Origin: Telopea speciosissima
Lineage: Eukaryota; Streptophyta; Magnoliopsida; Proteales; Proteaceae
Length of the DNA stretch: 64,000 nucleotides
Assembly (NCBI RefSeq): GCF_018873765.1
Contig: NC_057926.1
Location: 55,007,378 to 55,071,377, forward strand
Direction: 5' to 3'
Part shown: positions 10,987 to 25,000 of the stretch, piece by piece
Layout of the letters: every line of letters starts with the position of its first letter
How positions within the stretch are numbered: position 1 is the first letter of the stretch
Notes under the pieces: generated by a model
Seen by the model: only the letters and a program-made list of their open reading frames with translations
Told to the model about the DNA's origin: nothing
Database searches by the model: none
Translations under genes and position numbers: made by a program

Positions 10987-12598
10987 CGTGGAATTAATAC
11001 CACCCCACTAAAGACCAATATATCAATTTGAGCCCAAATACTAACGGAAATATCTGAGTAACAATTAAATAGTGATGTCACCATGTTAGTAATTTTGTAA
11101 AGTCAATGTCGCCCTTTTCATTACAACAACTAAACCTTACCTATCTTCGTCTTCCCCAGTCTACCTTCTCATCTCTGTAACTCTGCCATCTCCGCCTTTG
11201 AACTCTTGCACTTCACCCCATCTTCTTCTTCCTCAGTCGAACGAAGAACATTGTAGCTTGCATCACCTACTGCAACTGGCCAAAGTTACCTCTCCAACCT
11301 CTGCAGCGGCCCACATCATCCCTGCCTTGCAACCCCAAACCACCGCCGCCCCTGCGACCCCAAACCACCACCCCACCCCGCCCCCTCCCTGACCAACGAC
11401 ATCAAATTTGAGTTCTAGCCCAGCTACTCTAGTCACCACTCTTTGCAAAGCAATCCAAGCTTTAGGTTGTCGCTTCAATATATACAACTCTGTATTGCAA
11501 GGGAGCTTCCTGGGTCTCATCTCATTCACATAGATGAGCAAAACACAAGGGAAATTAACCCATCAAAACCCAGCTTCAGCTTCACACACATACACACACA
11601 CACACACACTCTGTTCTGATCGATTTGGATGTTAGGTTCTTGGTTTGCTGATCTGGGTCTGCTTGCTTGGCTTTTTAAATGATCAATTTGGGTCTGCTTT
11701 ATTTGTGGAATAGAAATCTGTGAGAACACTAGTTCACTACGCATCCTGCCCATCGCTGTATGCTCCACCACCGCGATCGGTGTGCCCAGCCGCTGCAACC
11801 CGCCATCGCACCCACATCTCCATCTGTTGTCGACGCATCAGAGCCACCAACATCTTGGCCTAAAACCAAATCTGGTCCAGTTCAGGAATTCATATTCTAG
11901 AATGACAATTCTAAAGCACAAATTATGTTCATTCGAGGCTAAAACCCACAAGAACATACAATGAAATGAAAAACCAAAACATTGGGGGAAAATCAGTACT
12001 TTTGGGTGCCCCAAAAAAATCAATTGAAGAAATCTTCCACTACCTCAACAATATTGACCCTTGATTAGTGATAACCCTGGAAATCTTATCTGAGAGAGAG
12101 AGAGAGAGGATCTCGCCTTCCCAAATCTTCCACCATGGATCTCTCTCTCTCTCCTCCTTTCTCGCCTTTAGGTCCTTACTGCCACTGGACCGAGGGATGG
12201 AATGCAACGGATGCTGGCTCCAACGAGGATGAAAGGCCGCCATCGTCTTCTTCCCCGCTATATGCCTTTCTCCTCCGACCTCTGTAACTCACACTCTATG
12301 GAACTTTCTCAACAACCAACCAAACGGTTGAGTGGAATGATAAACATCAATTTCCTTCAAATTTCCTCCACATATAGCAAGGGGTTGAGCAAGGGTTGTG
12401 TAGGTGGGTGTTCACAGGTACAACAAGGAGTTCTAGGGTTGCGCCGGAGAAATTAGGTTGGAGATGGGTTTTTTAAGTTTTTAGAATAAAGGGTAGTTTG
12501 AACATTTTACTCTCATTCAGTTAACTATCAGTTATGTCCGTTAGTTTTTGGGTCCAAATTGATATATTGGGCCTTAATGGTGTGGCATTAATTCCACG
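10987..12598. mobile_element. Probable Mutator-type element with long TIRs
   Basis: The two ends are long inverted repeats of about 80 bp. The left begins CGTGGAATTAATACCACCCC and continues CAATATATCAATTTGAGCCC; the right, inverted, reads CGTGGAATTAATGCCACACC and CAATATATCAATTTGGACCC. The 1.4-kb interior is not transposase-like. It holds short open stretches, GC-rich runs (11318-11392), an AC microsatellite at about 11583-11608 and a (GA)n at about 12092-12108. It could be a Pack-MULE that has captured host DNA; no parent gene was recognised. I could not pick a clear target duplication. Confidence 0.6.
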
Positions 12599-12662
12599 AC
12601 GATTTTATAGCTTCAACTTCCTACTCTAATTAAAAAATTTGGGAAGAGAATGCCTCTGTTCC

Positions 12663-12934
12663 TAGGGTGCGTGTAAATGAATAGTCAAAATCCATTTCGT
12701 ATCCGTGTTTGTATCCATTTAGCACTATATCAATCGATCCAAAGCTAAGCGGATGCGGATATGGATAGGCTATAGCTATCCGAAAAGCTATATTTACATG
12801 CAAGCGGATAAAATATCCGATCCGTATCCGTGTCAGTATCCGTTTAACACTATCCAGAATCCGTCCGATAGCTAATCGGATGCGATGCTGGATATAGCAC
12901 TATTCGAGCCGAATCCGATCCGTTTATAGCCCTA
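12663..12934. mobile_element. hAT-like MITE with 8-bp target duplication
   Basis: TCTGTTCC flanks it at 12655-12662 and 12935-12942. It starts TAGGGTGCGTGTAAATG and ends GTTTATAGCCCTA. It is collinear over its full 272 bp with 47106-47376, sharing GGATGCGGATATGGATAGGC and AAAAGCTATATTTACATG. The interior is dense in TATCCGTATCCG words. Confidence 0.88.
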
Positions 12935-12949
12935 TCTGTTCCCCCCACT

Positions 12950-15900
12950 CCGCTTTCTTTCCTCTTGTACATGTTTCGTTTCTCACTCTTGATCTCCTAC
13001 GTCTGACCCCTTTTCTTCTTTAGCCGTCTTGCCTCTTCATTTTTTCTTCTTTTTTTGGGACTTCGGGCTAGGGACGCAGCTTCATTAACTCCCCATGGAG
13101 CGAGGATGGGACGTGGCTTTAATGCTTTCCTTCGTCTTTCACTTTACGCTTCATTTTCTTTCAACGTTTTCACTCTTTGTACTCCTGCTTCTCTCGTTCA
13201 TCTTCACTTTTCCCCTCTGATTCTTCTCTTCTCTCCTTTCATCCGGCTCTTTTTCTTTCTGTTTTTATTAGTTTCCTTCTACCGGGTATCGGTTTTTCAT
13301 TATGTCACAAGCTTCTTTGTCTTTCCGTAGGCGGAGTCCGGGGTTTAATGTGGGGAGGTCTCTATCACGGTCTGGTTCTTCGCACTCCTCCACCTCGTAC
13401 CCTAGACGTCAACCACCATCTGTTGTTTGGAGAGGATCTCCCTCTAGTGCTCCGGGTGATGCGGATGCTCAGTCTTCCACTCCTATTTTCAGGTCTAAGA
13501 TTCTGTATGGGTTCACTTTGGGGTACCCCAGACCTTCACAAGATGAGTTATGTTCGAAGTTGGTTGATCTGTCGGAACGGCTTGGCGCTGTTTATCTTTG
13601 TTGCTATGAACGTGGAGGTTTCATGGTTGAGTTTACCTCTTGTCTTGAGGGGGACAAAGTCGGGGTTTGGGTCCTTGGTGGTGCGAAGGTCACTCATAAA
13701 TCTTATCGAACATGCTCTTGATGATGACCGTTATGCCTATGAGAGGAAGTTTTTCCCTATCCGGGTGCAACTTTGTGATATTCCTTATTTGTTTGCTCCT
13801 ATGATGCGATTAAGCAGTCATTTCTTGTATCGAGTTATTCTTGGATCTCCATATTCATGAACCTTCCCCTGGTGTCGATTGTTCGTGCTAAGGTCTTTTT
13901 TCGTATAAGACAGCAGGTGTGTTTGTCTTCCATCATCCGTAATGCGGCTGTAGATTCCTTTCCTGTGGCATTTTTGTATGAGGTGTTTAAGATTTGCTTT
14001 CGTTGTGGCCGCTTTTTTCATGTTGTCGATTATTGCTCTTTTCAACAACCCCCCGGCGTTCTCCGTGGGGCTCCTTTGACAAAGTGATTACTTAACCTTT
14101 GTTTGTTAACTTGGCAAATGCTCACTCGACTTTTTGTTATGGACGTGACTATGTTAGAGCGATATTACTTCTTCGGATGAGCTTGGGCTTCCCGTGAGTC
14201 CGGGGCTTTGTTTCGATGGATGTGGATGATCCGGTGGTGTTTGCGGAGATTCGGTGTCCTCTTCGCTTTGCTTTTAATGGCTTTATCGCCCGACATGGTG
14301 GAGCCGGTTGTTGCGTTATGCCCTCTTCCACAAGTATGGATGCGGGTATATATTGCGATTCTTGTGTGGTTACGATCTGGTGATCTTGGGTTGAAGATTA
14401 AGACTTCTAGTCCATCTAGCGAAGACTCGTTCATTTCATCTCTGTTCGATTGTCGCAACCCCTTCCATTTGCTGGCGATTTTTTCTTGATACTGCGTCGG
14501 TGGAGGCGATGATTGGTGGCTCTTTGGTTGAGAATATTGAGGGCACCAGGGTGGAGGGCTTTAGATGACTTTTCCTGTTGATCCACTGCGGTCCTTTTCT
14601 ATTACGGGTAGTATGGCGCCGTATATGTTGGGTTAGTTGTCGAGAACCCTCTCCATAAAAACGCAGCTTGTGACGATGGACGTTCCTCCCCATATCTCAA
14701 ATGCCGCTTTTGATTCTCACAAATATTTCTTTCAATCGTTCTTGGGCGCTTCGATGATCCCGATGCTCTCCTTCGTTTGGTTAAAGATTGGTTAAATGAG
14801 TTGTCTCTTGGTGCTTCTTTGGTTCGGATACTTTTTTGATTCTTGAGTACGTCCGGAGCTCGAGAATCGGGGGATACAAGAGTTGCATGTTCCTAGCTCG
14901 GTATAGGTTCCTTTCCTCCACTCTAATTTCTTTGACTATTGTTTGGTTCTCTTTACTATTTTGATTTGTATTTCATTAGTACTTGTATTCTTAACTATTG
15001 CTATCTTGCTCGTGCTTTTATTCCTAGACGTAATTTTTAATTTATTTACTACTGGTTACTTTTTGTCTCTTATCCTGTTTTGTTCTGTTGGCTTATCTAA
15101 TGATCAGTTTGTCTTGGAATATTAGGGGCTTAAACAACCCCTTTTCTCGTCGTTACCGAGGCTTAATATTGCTTCTTATAATCACGATATTTTGTTTCTT
15201 TGTGAAACTAAGGGCCTTGATCACTCTTCTCTTCGTATTTCTGGTATTCCTTCTTGTTATGACCTTGTTTCTTTCTCAAACTCTCCTTCGGAGCTGGGGA
15301 AAAGAGGTCTTTGCCTTTTGTTAAAAAGGCCCAGTAGGTGGTGCGATTGTTGTGGAACCTCGGTTTATTGGGATTAAAATTATGGATAAAGTTTGGGGTG
15401 TATTTTGGTGCATTTTTGTTTACGCTCCACCTCACCTGATCTGTGGTACCTCTTTCTCGGATTGATGTGCATACATTTCTTTGTTCTATTATGGATCCTA
15501 TTTGTCTTATGGGTGATTTTAACGAGATTTTGGATCCGTTGGATAAGTTGGGTGGAAAGCCTTTTTGTCATACTCCATCATCTTCACTCCTTTTGGATGT
15601 GATTAATTCTGCTCTTTGGAGGAAATTAAGTTGATTGGTTCCAGCTTTCACTTAGTCTAATCAAGAAGCCCCCTCATCTTATCAGAGTAAACGAGTGCAT
15701 CGAGCTTTTTGTTCCTCTGCGTGGTTGAATCTGCTTCCCTTGACTTCCCTTTGTAAAGGCCCACGCTATCTGTTCTGATCATAACCCAATTATCCCAAAT
15801 ACTTTTCCTTCCCGGGCCTCTTTCAAAAAGATGTTTCATTTTCAATTAGCCTGGACTAGTCACCCCGAGTTTAAGGTCGTGGTCTCGGATTTTTGGGACA

Positions 15901-17100
15901 AGGAGTCTATGGATTCTTTCCCTTGTAGATTATCTTCTTTTTCCAATTTCGAGAAGATGGGATCGTGATGTGTTTGGCCATATTAAGATACTTAAAACCA
16001 TTTGGTTAGTGAGATTGGTGAGTTAGTGGACACCCCTTCCTTCAGAAGGATAGCCTCATCCGCTCAACCAATAGGCTCAATCCAGGTCTTTGGATGCGAG
16101 GAAAGCTTTTGGTTGCAAAAACAGGTAGAATTATATTCATCCTGGAGACAGAACACTAGATTTTTTCATGCGTGGCCAAGCAAAATCTCGGACGTCGTAA
16201 GATTGATTTCCTTTGCTTAGATAATGGTGAGAAGGTCACTAATCCTCGAGGACATTGCCTTTGCCTTTGTTCTGTATTTCTCCAATATCTTCACCTCTTC
16301 TTCCCCTTTGGATGCGGATTTCGTGGAATGTCTTTTTCCATCTTGTATCTCACAAACCGAAGCTTCTTCTCTTTGCGCCCCCCTTCTTTGGATGAACTTC
16401 GATGGGTGGTGTTTTCTCTTGGGCCACTTAAAGCCCCTGGTATTGATGGATTCCAAGCTTTTTGTGTTTTTCAAAAATTCTAGGATCACCTTAAGGATTC
16501 TCTTTTGAGTTTTGTTTGTCGTGTTTCTTGTCTACTTATATACTGCTAATATCAATCATACCCTCATCTGTTTAATTCCTAAATCGACTCGCCTCGGCTC
16601 TGAATGATTTTAGACCTATAAGTTTGTGCACCCCTCTTTCTAAAATCATTGCTAAATTGCTTGCGAATAGGCTTAAACCTTTTCTTCCTTCCATGATCTC
16701 TCCTTTTCAAGGAGCCTTGTATGGTCGTCATAGTTCGATAATATTATTATTTTACATGAAAATTTTCATTTCCTCAAACACAAGAAGGGTAAGGATGGAT
16801 GGGCAGCCATAAAGATCGATATGTCTAAAGCCTATGACCGCATGGAATGGTCTTTTGTGCTTTCAATATTCAAATTCCTTGGGTTTGGACAGCGGTGGTG
16901 CAATTTTATATTGACTTCCACTTCTTTTCGATGAAGGTTGATGGGACCCCTTTTGGGCTGTTCTCGGGGACTAGGCGCATTCGCCAAGGGTGTCCTTTAA
17001 GTCCCTATTTATTCATTATGGGTATGGAGGTCTTGTCGCATCGATATCTTCTTATAGAGACCTTAATCTAAGCCATTTGAGGATCCATTCGCAGGTTAAA
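12950..17100 (+). mobile_element. Old L1-type LINE, decayed, 3'-incomplete
   Basis: Pieces in order are: a serine/arginine-rich ORF1-like part at about 13300; a zinc knuckle FRCGRFFHVVDYC at about 13995; endonuclease SWNIRGLNNP at about 15112 and MGDFNEILDPLDKLGG at about 15510; reverse transcriptase LKAPGIDGF at about 16430, RPISLCTPLSKIIAK at about 16615, KIDMSKAYDRMEW at about 16815 and RQGCPLSPYLF at about 16982. The frame changes many times and stops are common, so it is dead. Homology ends near 17100, before the YADD block and RNase H; no A-tail is seen there. It is one of at least three separate LINE insertions in the window. Confidence 0.85.
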
Positions 17101-17619
17101 TAGAGCAGATTTTGGCTCAGTTTTTGCTTCCATAAAATGTGAATTTTGTCACTCGCCCCTGTTCAGAATCGAGGGAGGAGAACCGAGGCAAGGGAACGAA
17201 ATAACGACCGAAAGATGCTATGCTACTCCGGAGTAGCTCCATAGTCGAGAACCCTCTTTAAGTTGATGAAATGACGAGAAACTCTTTACAATTATCAACA
17301 TTGACAAATATGTCCCTACGGGCTGCTAGCCGCCTAGCACAGCGCAAGTACACATGAAATGGTGAAGAAAGCACATCTGTTACAGATTTTTCAGATCTTC
17401 AAGTAAATTCAAGTTCAAAGTTCAACCAAACTAATTAAACAGATTACTTGGCCGGTTGTGTGGCCACGGACCAATGAAGAGATATGCAGGAGCATCGATT
17501 GGGGAGATTTTTCATTTTGTAAGGAATAAGGCGCAGTTGTGTCTGGTTAGAGGGGCCACATGATCAGGCAAATTTTTATTTATTTATTTATTTTTATTTT
17601 GTGGGGGTTGGGGGAAGGG
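17101..17619. other. Intergenic stretch without a gene
   Basis: No coding signal, repeat pair or RNA gene was recognised. A short TTTA repeat ends the stretch at about 17574-17600. Confidence 0.35.
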
Positions 17620-18055
17620 TGGGGAGAAATATAACGCTACCTGATTGTGTGCCTTGCGTGGCGACCATGCATAGACATAGAAAACGGCTTGGACACCAAA
17701 AATTCCCACGTTTACATGGGGGCAAAGTGGTCATTTTCCAACAAGGGGGGAAATATAACGCTACCTGGTTGTGCGCCTTGCGTGGCGACCACGCCTAGAC
17801 ACAGAAAACGGCTTGGGCACAAAGAATTCCCATGTTTACATGGGGGTAAGGCGGTCATTTTTAGGCGCGAGAAGGGTGGGGGGAGAAATATAACGCTACC
17901 TGGTTGTGCGCCTTGCGTAGCGACCATGCCTAGACACAAAAAACGGCTTGGGCACAAAGTATTCCAATGTTTACATGAGCACAACGCAGTCATTTCCAAG
18001 CACCCAAGGTGGTTTTTGTATCTAGGCTGCCATGCTAGGCACATGACCGGGTAGC
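17620..18055. mobile_element. Foldback element with its left end and core tandemly triplicated
   Basis: Three head-to-tail copies start at 17626, 17750 and 17885 with GAAATATAACGCTACCTG. Each carries GCGCCTTGCGTGGCGACC-like sequence, AAAACGGCTTGG and, at its end, a version of GGGGTAAGGCGGTCATTTT. The right end (about 18025-18065) is the inverted left end: GCCATGCTAGGCACATGACC, then GGTAGCATTCTTTCTCCC. So a short TIR element has grown by internal tandem duplication. The units are about 124 and 135 bp. Confidence 0.78.
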
Positions 18056-18065
18056 ATTCTTTCTC

Positions 18066-19045
18066 CCTTTGTTTTTCTAAGAAAAGGGGAAAAAATAACT
18101 AGCCACGAATGTCATTTTGAAGTGCCCAGCCCAACAGCTTAAGTTATTAGGTGTAAAGGCCAATTTAGTGAATGAAGTCATCCAAGTTCCTATAGTTAGA
18201 ATGTAGAATTATTCCCAACAAATCATGGAGAGCAAACAAGTGATACAAAAGTTTGGATCTATAACTTGGTTTTGCTATATGCTTGGCAATGGAATTTACT
18301 TGCCTTACTAGCTCTGCCTTTGGAGGGTAAGGAAGGGAATTCATTAACCTATGAGTTAAACATAGAACGTACGATTAGAAAGGGTTTACCCAACTTAATT
18401 AAACAGGGAAGGTGAGACCGTGAGGGGAAGAGGTCTGACAAAGTCAACAAATAGTGTTCCTACATACATATTTAATAAGCAAACTGTCTGACAATGTCCA
18501 CAAATATAATATCTTCTCTGAAAGCAGCCAAAAAAAAAAATGGACTGTATGTGCTAATTCACTAAACATCAGGGACCTGCGGCACAATTTATCCAAAAAA
18601 TAAAAGGTAAAAACGTCTCAGAATATCCAAGAGGCAGCTCCAAAACTGTAATGTAACTTCACTTAATCCATAAAAATAAAAATAAAAACATGAAATAGAG
18701 AACTACTATGCTCTTCATAATTTAAATTGGGCACATCACAGTGATATCAAACAAACATTACTGATTTTCTATTGTGACATCCATATCTTCGTGTAAGCAT
18801 GTCCTTGAGAAATCTTCATGAAGAAACACTGCATGGATTGAGAAAGATAAACAAATTGAATAGAAATACAATTCCATACCCAATCAACCTATCTTTTTTT
18901 TTTTTGTTTTCCTCTTCATTTCTTACACCCCCCCCCCTCCCCCAATGCGAAGCACAAACTCTCAACAAACAAAACCTGCATAAAACAACACTTCACAATC
19001 ACCAAACTTCTTGTCAAGGTGAGATCTTGCTTAAATTGCAACCCT
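18066..19045. other. 3' flank of AIP1
   Basis: AT-rich, with no gene apparent. The part nearest 19045 should hold the AIP1 3' UTR. Short A- and C-runs occur at about 18530 and 18930. Confidence 0.4.
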
Positions 19046-22000
19046 CTATTGTGGTGTCAATCTCCATACTCGTACGCAAGCATCCTCTCCTGAACTCACC
19101 AGACTCTGCTCATCTGTGAAAGCCACTCCATATACACCACCCAAGTGAGCTCCCTTAATAGTTATTCGACTGGATGCAGGCTTATCAATTTCGTAAATGA
19201 TAACACACGTGTCAAGTGATCCAGTTGCAACTTTAGTGTTATCAGGAGACCAAGCCAGACAGTTTATACGGGCAGTATGGTATAACATGTTCTTTAGCTT
19301 CACCTGCAAAAGATAATTTGTCAGAATGCTCAAGAGAACCACATCTAACCAGGAGAAGTATGCTCAAGATGTTCTATGCAATTCTTCCTTATTTTGCCCT
19401 TTTTCTCCTTTTCTAGCCCAAGAAGATGGGGTTGTTAAGATTTGCTTGATTACCAATTTTCGTTAATCAGCAATAAGAAGGGTTTATTAGAAAGAACAAG
19501 GAGAATATTGGTAAATAAGGAGAAAGAGGAACAAAAACATAACTGAAACCAAACAACCACCACCACCACCCACAAAAAAAAAAAAAGAGAGGAAGATGAA
19601 ATGCTATTGACCTCCCCCCCCACCAAAGAACAAACCTATGGGGCAGAAGCCAAAATGAAATAAGAAAAATTCACTAACACAAGATATATGTCAAAGAAAC
19701 AAGATAGAAAATAAGAATCTACACATCATCCCAACAAGATTTTAGTCAGTGAGGCAAAATAAAAATAAGAAGAACTGCATAGAGACAGCACCTCTTCCCA
19801 GCCCTGACCAGATTAGCACACCCTTAACATGATATTTTGGAAAGGTCTTTCCTTAGACTATCCCCTGTTCCCTCTCTCCTTTCCCCAAGTTACAGTACTT
19901 CCGGACCATCAAATTATAATTCCATTCACAGCAATCTTTCTGACATTCTTTACCATGATAAGAGAAATTAGAGATTTTGATGTAAACAGAGTTGTATGGG
20001 ATTCCTTTTGAGTCTTAAAATTTCCCTTTTCTCCTCTTTCCACTCTCAAAACAAGTTTCAAAGCTGAAAGATGTGAAAACAAAAGAATTTTGGAACACCC
20101 CCACCCCAACCAAAAAAAAAAAAACAAGACAAATAAAATTGAAATAGCAATTTGATCAACCCAGGATCCAAATTCTTATATTAGAATCTGCAGGATATCA
20201 GCTTGAACTCAGTCTTTATCAGATCAAGGTAGTTACTTCAACTGGGAAAGATCACATGCATTTGTAAAATCACTGAAGTGGTATAACCATAACCCGAGTC
20301 TTGTAATAACCACCATCACCAAGGTTTTCAAAGAGCTCTACCACAACATTCTCTTTTTCTAGTTATGCTTCCTTCTAGTTAGGAAAGGTCAAGTAGAGAA
20401 ATTATGATGCTGAGAAAATATCACCGAGAGCTTACTGTTGAAGACCTAGAGGGAACACCAGCCGAGTTAAGGAGAGCGTTTGTTTTACCTCTCGAGATGC
20501 ACGATCCCATACAACAGCTTCTCGATTAAGATCCCCCGAAGCAATCAAGGAAGAATCAGGCGAGTAACGAATAACACTTATAGCACCCCGGTGCTTCTCA
20601 AGGACTGTTTCTTCCATTAGTGTATCCCCCTTGATTGAATATACATGCAATTTACCATCCTGTGCACCCACAATAGCTTCACTTCCATCCGGTGAAATCG
20701 TTGATGCCGTCACGGCAAACCCAAGGTTGATTGTTGAAACTAATTTTGACCCACGAAGTAGAACAACTCCTGAATCAGTTGAAATCAAAGCAAGTTCAGG
20801 ACAAAGAGGCGCAAGGCTCAAGTCCTTGGGCTGACTACCAACATCAATGGATTCTGCCTCTCCACATTGATCCCCAAGCAAAGGATTTCTCTTTACCTGA
20901 AATTTTGCGGAAAGGAAAGAAAAAAGATGAAGCGTCACCAATAAAATGTATGGCAATATTTCAAAATAAAGAGAAATTATGACCATGATTTCAAGGAGTT
21001 TAAAAAAAAGTGAAATATTACAAATGAAATGCAGAGCAATTGCATCCAAATAAAGCAGAAAGAGTTACAACAATGCATATGTTTGAACTTTGCAAGGCCA
21101 TGTTTGAACTTCAATAAGATTGTAATATTGTATACAACAAAAGGAAGATAAGTTCTGCTAACTGGTCTTCCTGATAGATATTAGTAAGTTAGATGGGATA
21201 TAATCATGGGGAAAATGCAGATGTTACTCGTATGGCAGAATAGAACCACCAATTTTGAGCCAAGGCTTTTAAATCAGGAAAAAATTATAATATTATATAC
21301 ACCTCCTCCATGAACCAACAAGGTTGGTATGAGAGGATACTATCATAAGACTAGTAACAATGTAGCACCCATACAAGTTCCCTTCTTGAATTCGAAATGT
21401 AGCCAATTATTTGAGATAAGAGAAATTTGAAGCTATTGGGAGTAATGGATATTTCTCAAAAGTATAGCAAAAATTTTAGGGTTCGGTCAATGAGTTGATA
21501 GAAGGAAGACCATTGAAAATATTTTATCCTAAAGGAATAGAAAAATGCATTCTCTCTTTCAAGAAACAATGAATGTGATATAGGCAAACCTGTTTTCCTA
21601 CTTTAAATGTAAACAAAAGCAGAATCAACAGAAATCCTTTCTAACATTACAATGGTAAACAAAAGACCTATACTGTAATACCATAATTTGGTCAATACCT
21701 AGTAGTGGGTGGATTATATTGTTTGGTATCTAAAGAGGAGTTAAATGTGAGAAACTGCAAAACCAACTCCTGTTTGTATTTAGAACTCCAAATAATTAAA
21801 ATGAACTCTTTCAACCACAGTTGGCACACATATCAGTAATTTTATGAAATAAAGGTAATGTATGCAAGTTGGGATTTGCAAACATAATATATTTGCAACC
21901 ATTGGTGAACTACCAAAAAAAATAGCATAGAACAGTAATTTTCGTACTACACTCCTCTGGATTCAAGTGCCGATTGAATACTTTTGAGAATACGATGTTG

Positions 22001-25000
22001 TTTCTTCTTCCAAGTTCCAACAACAGCTACCTTCAGTAAATGTAGGACTTCCCCACATTCTGCCAGCAAAAGACAAGAAAATGGCTATATATATTGACAT
22101 TTCAAATCTTAATTCTAGACAAACTGGGTGCTCCAAAGCAGTCATTAGTATGGTGGAGGGCCGGAGGCCCTAAAAGATATCACACATGGCAGATAATTCC
22201 TATATATATTGTTGGCATATGATACACCCATGCAATGACTAGTTAGTTGATACCCATGACACATTCTAAGAGGTGAATCCTACAGTAGAAAGGTCAATAA
22301 ACCAAGTTTGAAAAGATAACTATATATCAAATTTAAATTGCCAAAATAGATGCTCATAAAGTAAGGGATCCTAATCGTTTCGTCCATCCATTATTGTTCA
22401 AACTTCAGCAACAAAAATCACCTCACAAAACCATATTGATCTGAAACTATACCCTAGACAGATAACACAATGACATCAAAAACCCATTTATCGAAGCAGT
22501 TGATACCTATGATAGTTCCTAAAGGAAAAGAGTTCCTTATACAAATGCTTCTCATAAATCTGTTTCCTTTATGCTCTGAATCTCACTAAAAGAAATGAAC
22601 AACTTGGCACAAAATTATGATTTGGTACTAGAACTTTATAAGGTCATGCAAATAGTCCTATAAGTAGATGCAAGTGTGTACTTACATAGTTACATACCAA
22701 AGAAAGCAGTGGGCTGTAGTCCACCGATTTAGACTTAAGCTGTATATTTTCAGAAAGTTATGGGAGTAACCCAGAAATCTAGGTTGAAGTAACAGTGGTA
22801 AAGCATGTACATAATACAATAAACATTGTGACTAGTTTGTTGTGGGTGTAGTATGATAGATATTCATTAAGCAAGATAAACGTAGGAAAAAGTTTTAAAA
22901 TGTCTCGATTTTATTCTGCATACTCAGCAATCAACTGAAAATATAACACTGCCCAAAGGAAAATCCACTGCTCCGACATTGTAATTACATAGAAAATGTA
23001 CAATAACCAGAACAAAAATAAATCTGAGAAGAATGCCTTAAATTGATAGGACTGCTGACAAACCAAATCAGAAGCATATAGATCTGCACGACTCACCTTA
23101 TTATCAAATCCAGATGAAACAATCTCTTCTTCAACAGCAATAAAACACTTGATTTGAGAACTATCTTTCCTTTCTAATTTACCACTGTAACCAATTCCTT
23201 GAATCCATCTAACAATTACGCCATCATAGCTGCTAGACAAGATGACTTTTGGGCTGCTTTGAAGTACAGCTAATGAACTGACACTCTTCATATGCCCAGA
23301 TAATGATAGTGGGGTTTTATCTGGATCAGTTGCTGAAAATAAATTAATTGTACCACCAAGAGAAACAGTGACAAGATGGTCATTCAGCCAAAGACATCCA
23401 ACTAGCATATCATCCACTCCTCCCGATCCAGGACATGCCAGTGTCTTCTTCACCTTCCCATTACCATCCTCTGAAATTTCCCATATTTTTGCAGACTTGT
23501 CAGCAGAAACTGTCAGCACCTGAAATAGTAAAGATTACTAATTTGACTCAGTACATAAACAGTCAAATGAAGAGATGTTCCAGGAATTAAGAAGAAAGAA
23601 ATATAAACAAAGGAAGGATATGAACTCAATGTTTACCTGTTTACTATCAGGACTCCAACTAACAGCATAGATGGTGCCCTTGTGGCCATCTTCAGACGAC
23701 AACTGTCCAATCTTCTGTCCAGTCTTGGCATCATATATTAGCCCCTTCTTATCTGAGCTAACACTGATGAATTTGCTTCCATCAGGAGAAAATCTGACAC
23801 AATTGACAAAATTTGAATGGTCCCTGCAGATCCAGAAAGAAATTTTCAGGAATGCAGCGTAACTCACCCTCCTGTTCTAGTAAAAAAATTTCTCCTAGTA
23901 CAGGTGTTTGAGTTCAGAAACTCTACTCGTCAGTAGAATCTCAGGCAAATAATACCAAGAGATCTAGTAAGGCAGTTGCAGCCATTTCAATCTGGAAATT
24001 TTCAAGTTCAGAGGAGTTACAGAAGATATGTCATGCAGAAATCTATTCAAGAAGATATATCTACAGACTCATAAGAAAAACAATAAAAACTTTTTACCAA
24101 AAATAACTAAATTGTGCTTATAAAGCTCATTAAACCTGTGAGACTGCTTGAATTTAAATGGTGGTCCTTCATAGAAGTTCACCAAAAAATCCTCGCCACA
24201 CGTGACAATGCGAAATGGTCTTGTTGGCTTAAAGGCGCAACTCAAAACACGCTTTGAATGCCCATCAAACTCCCCCACATTAGTGCCTGAATCCCACCTA
24301 CAAAAGAACATGTCCTTGATCATTTAATCACCAACAAGCATAACATTATAAAAACATAAGATTGAGCCATGAGGAAAAGAAAACAAATGCATCATACATA
24401 AATGCATGAGACACAGAAGTGGTTGCAGAGATAAAGAAGTTAAAAATTTTATATTACATGTGATGAAACTGCAGATTTGCAAAAAGTAAAACTAATGGAA
24501 GGAGATGATATATTCACTATAAACCTCTCACTACACATTATATATAATTGGAGCATAGAATTTGCCAGGACCCTGCACCAGATCATTTTATATCAGTGTG
24601 ATAAATTCAAATTCACCACAGAAATATTTTAGTACAAAAGATCATGGACTGAGCCCCCTTCCATCCATTAAATTTCTACTATACTTTTGCAGGATATAGT
24701 CGTTGTCTAAGACAAAGATGACCAAGCAATTGTTGATTTCTGATTTGTAGGTATGATCAAGAATCAAGATTCCTGGGCTGATTTTCTATTTTTATTTTTC
24801 TTTTCCAGTTTTTGGAGTTAAATAATGAATCTAAAAAAATAGACAACATATTCAATAAAGAAGAGGCCACCACAGCAAATTTTGAGGAATATGTTCAGGT
24901 GTATCAATGTTTTTTGGTACTGATATCTTTTTTTACCTTACAGACAACTGCACATGCAATACCAAGAATGTGCATTGAAGTATGTTAAAAGTTTATAAAA

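Noticed and set aside
11198-11541. Overlapping open frames on both strands as a host gene
   Set aside because: They lie inside the long-TIR element and neither product was recognised; treated as possible captured DNA.
13177-13860. 227-codon open frame read as a separate gene
   Set aside because: It overlaps LINE ORF1-like sequence in another frame and is best explained as part of that decayed LINE.
17647-18054. 135-codon open frame with internal repeats, suggestive of a repeat protein
   Set aside because: The repeats are the DNA-level triplication of a foldback element; both strands are open for the same reason.
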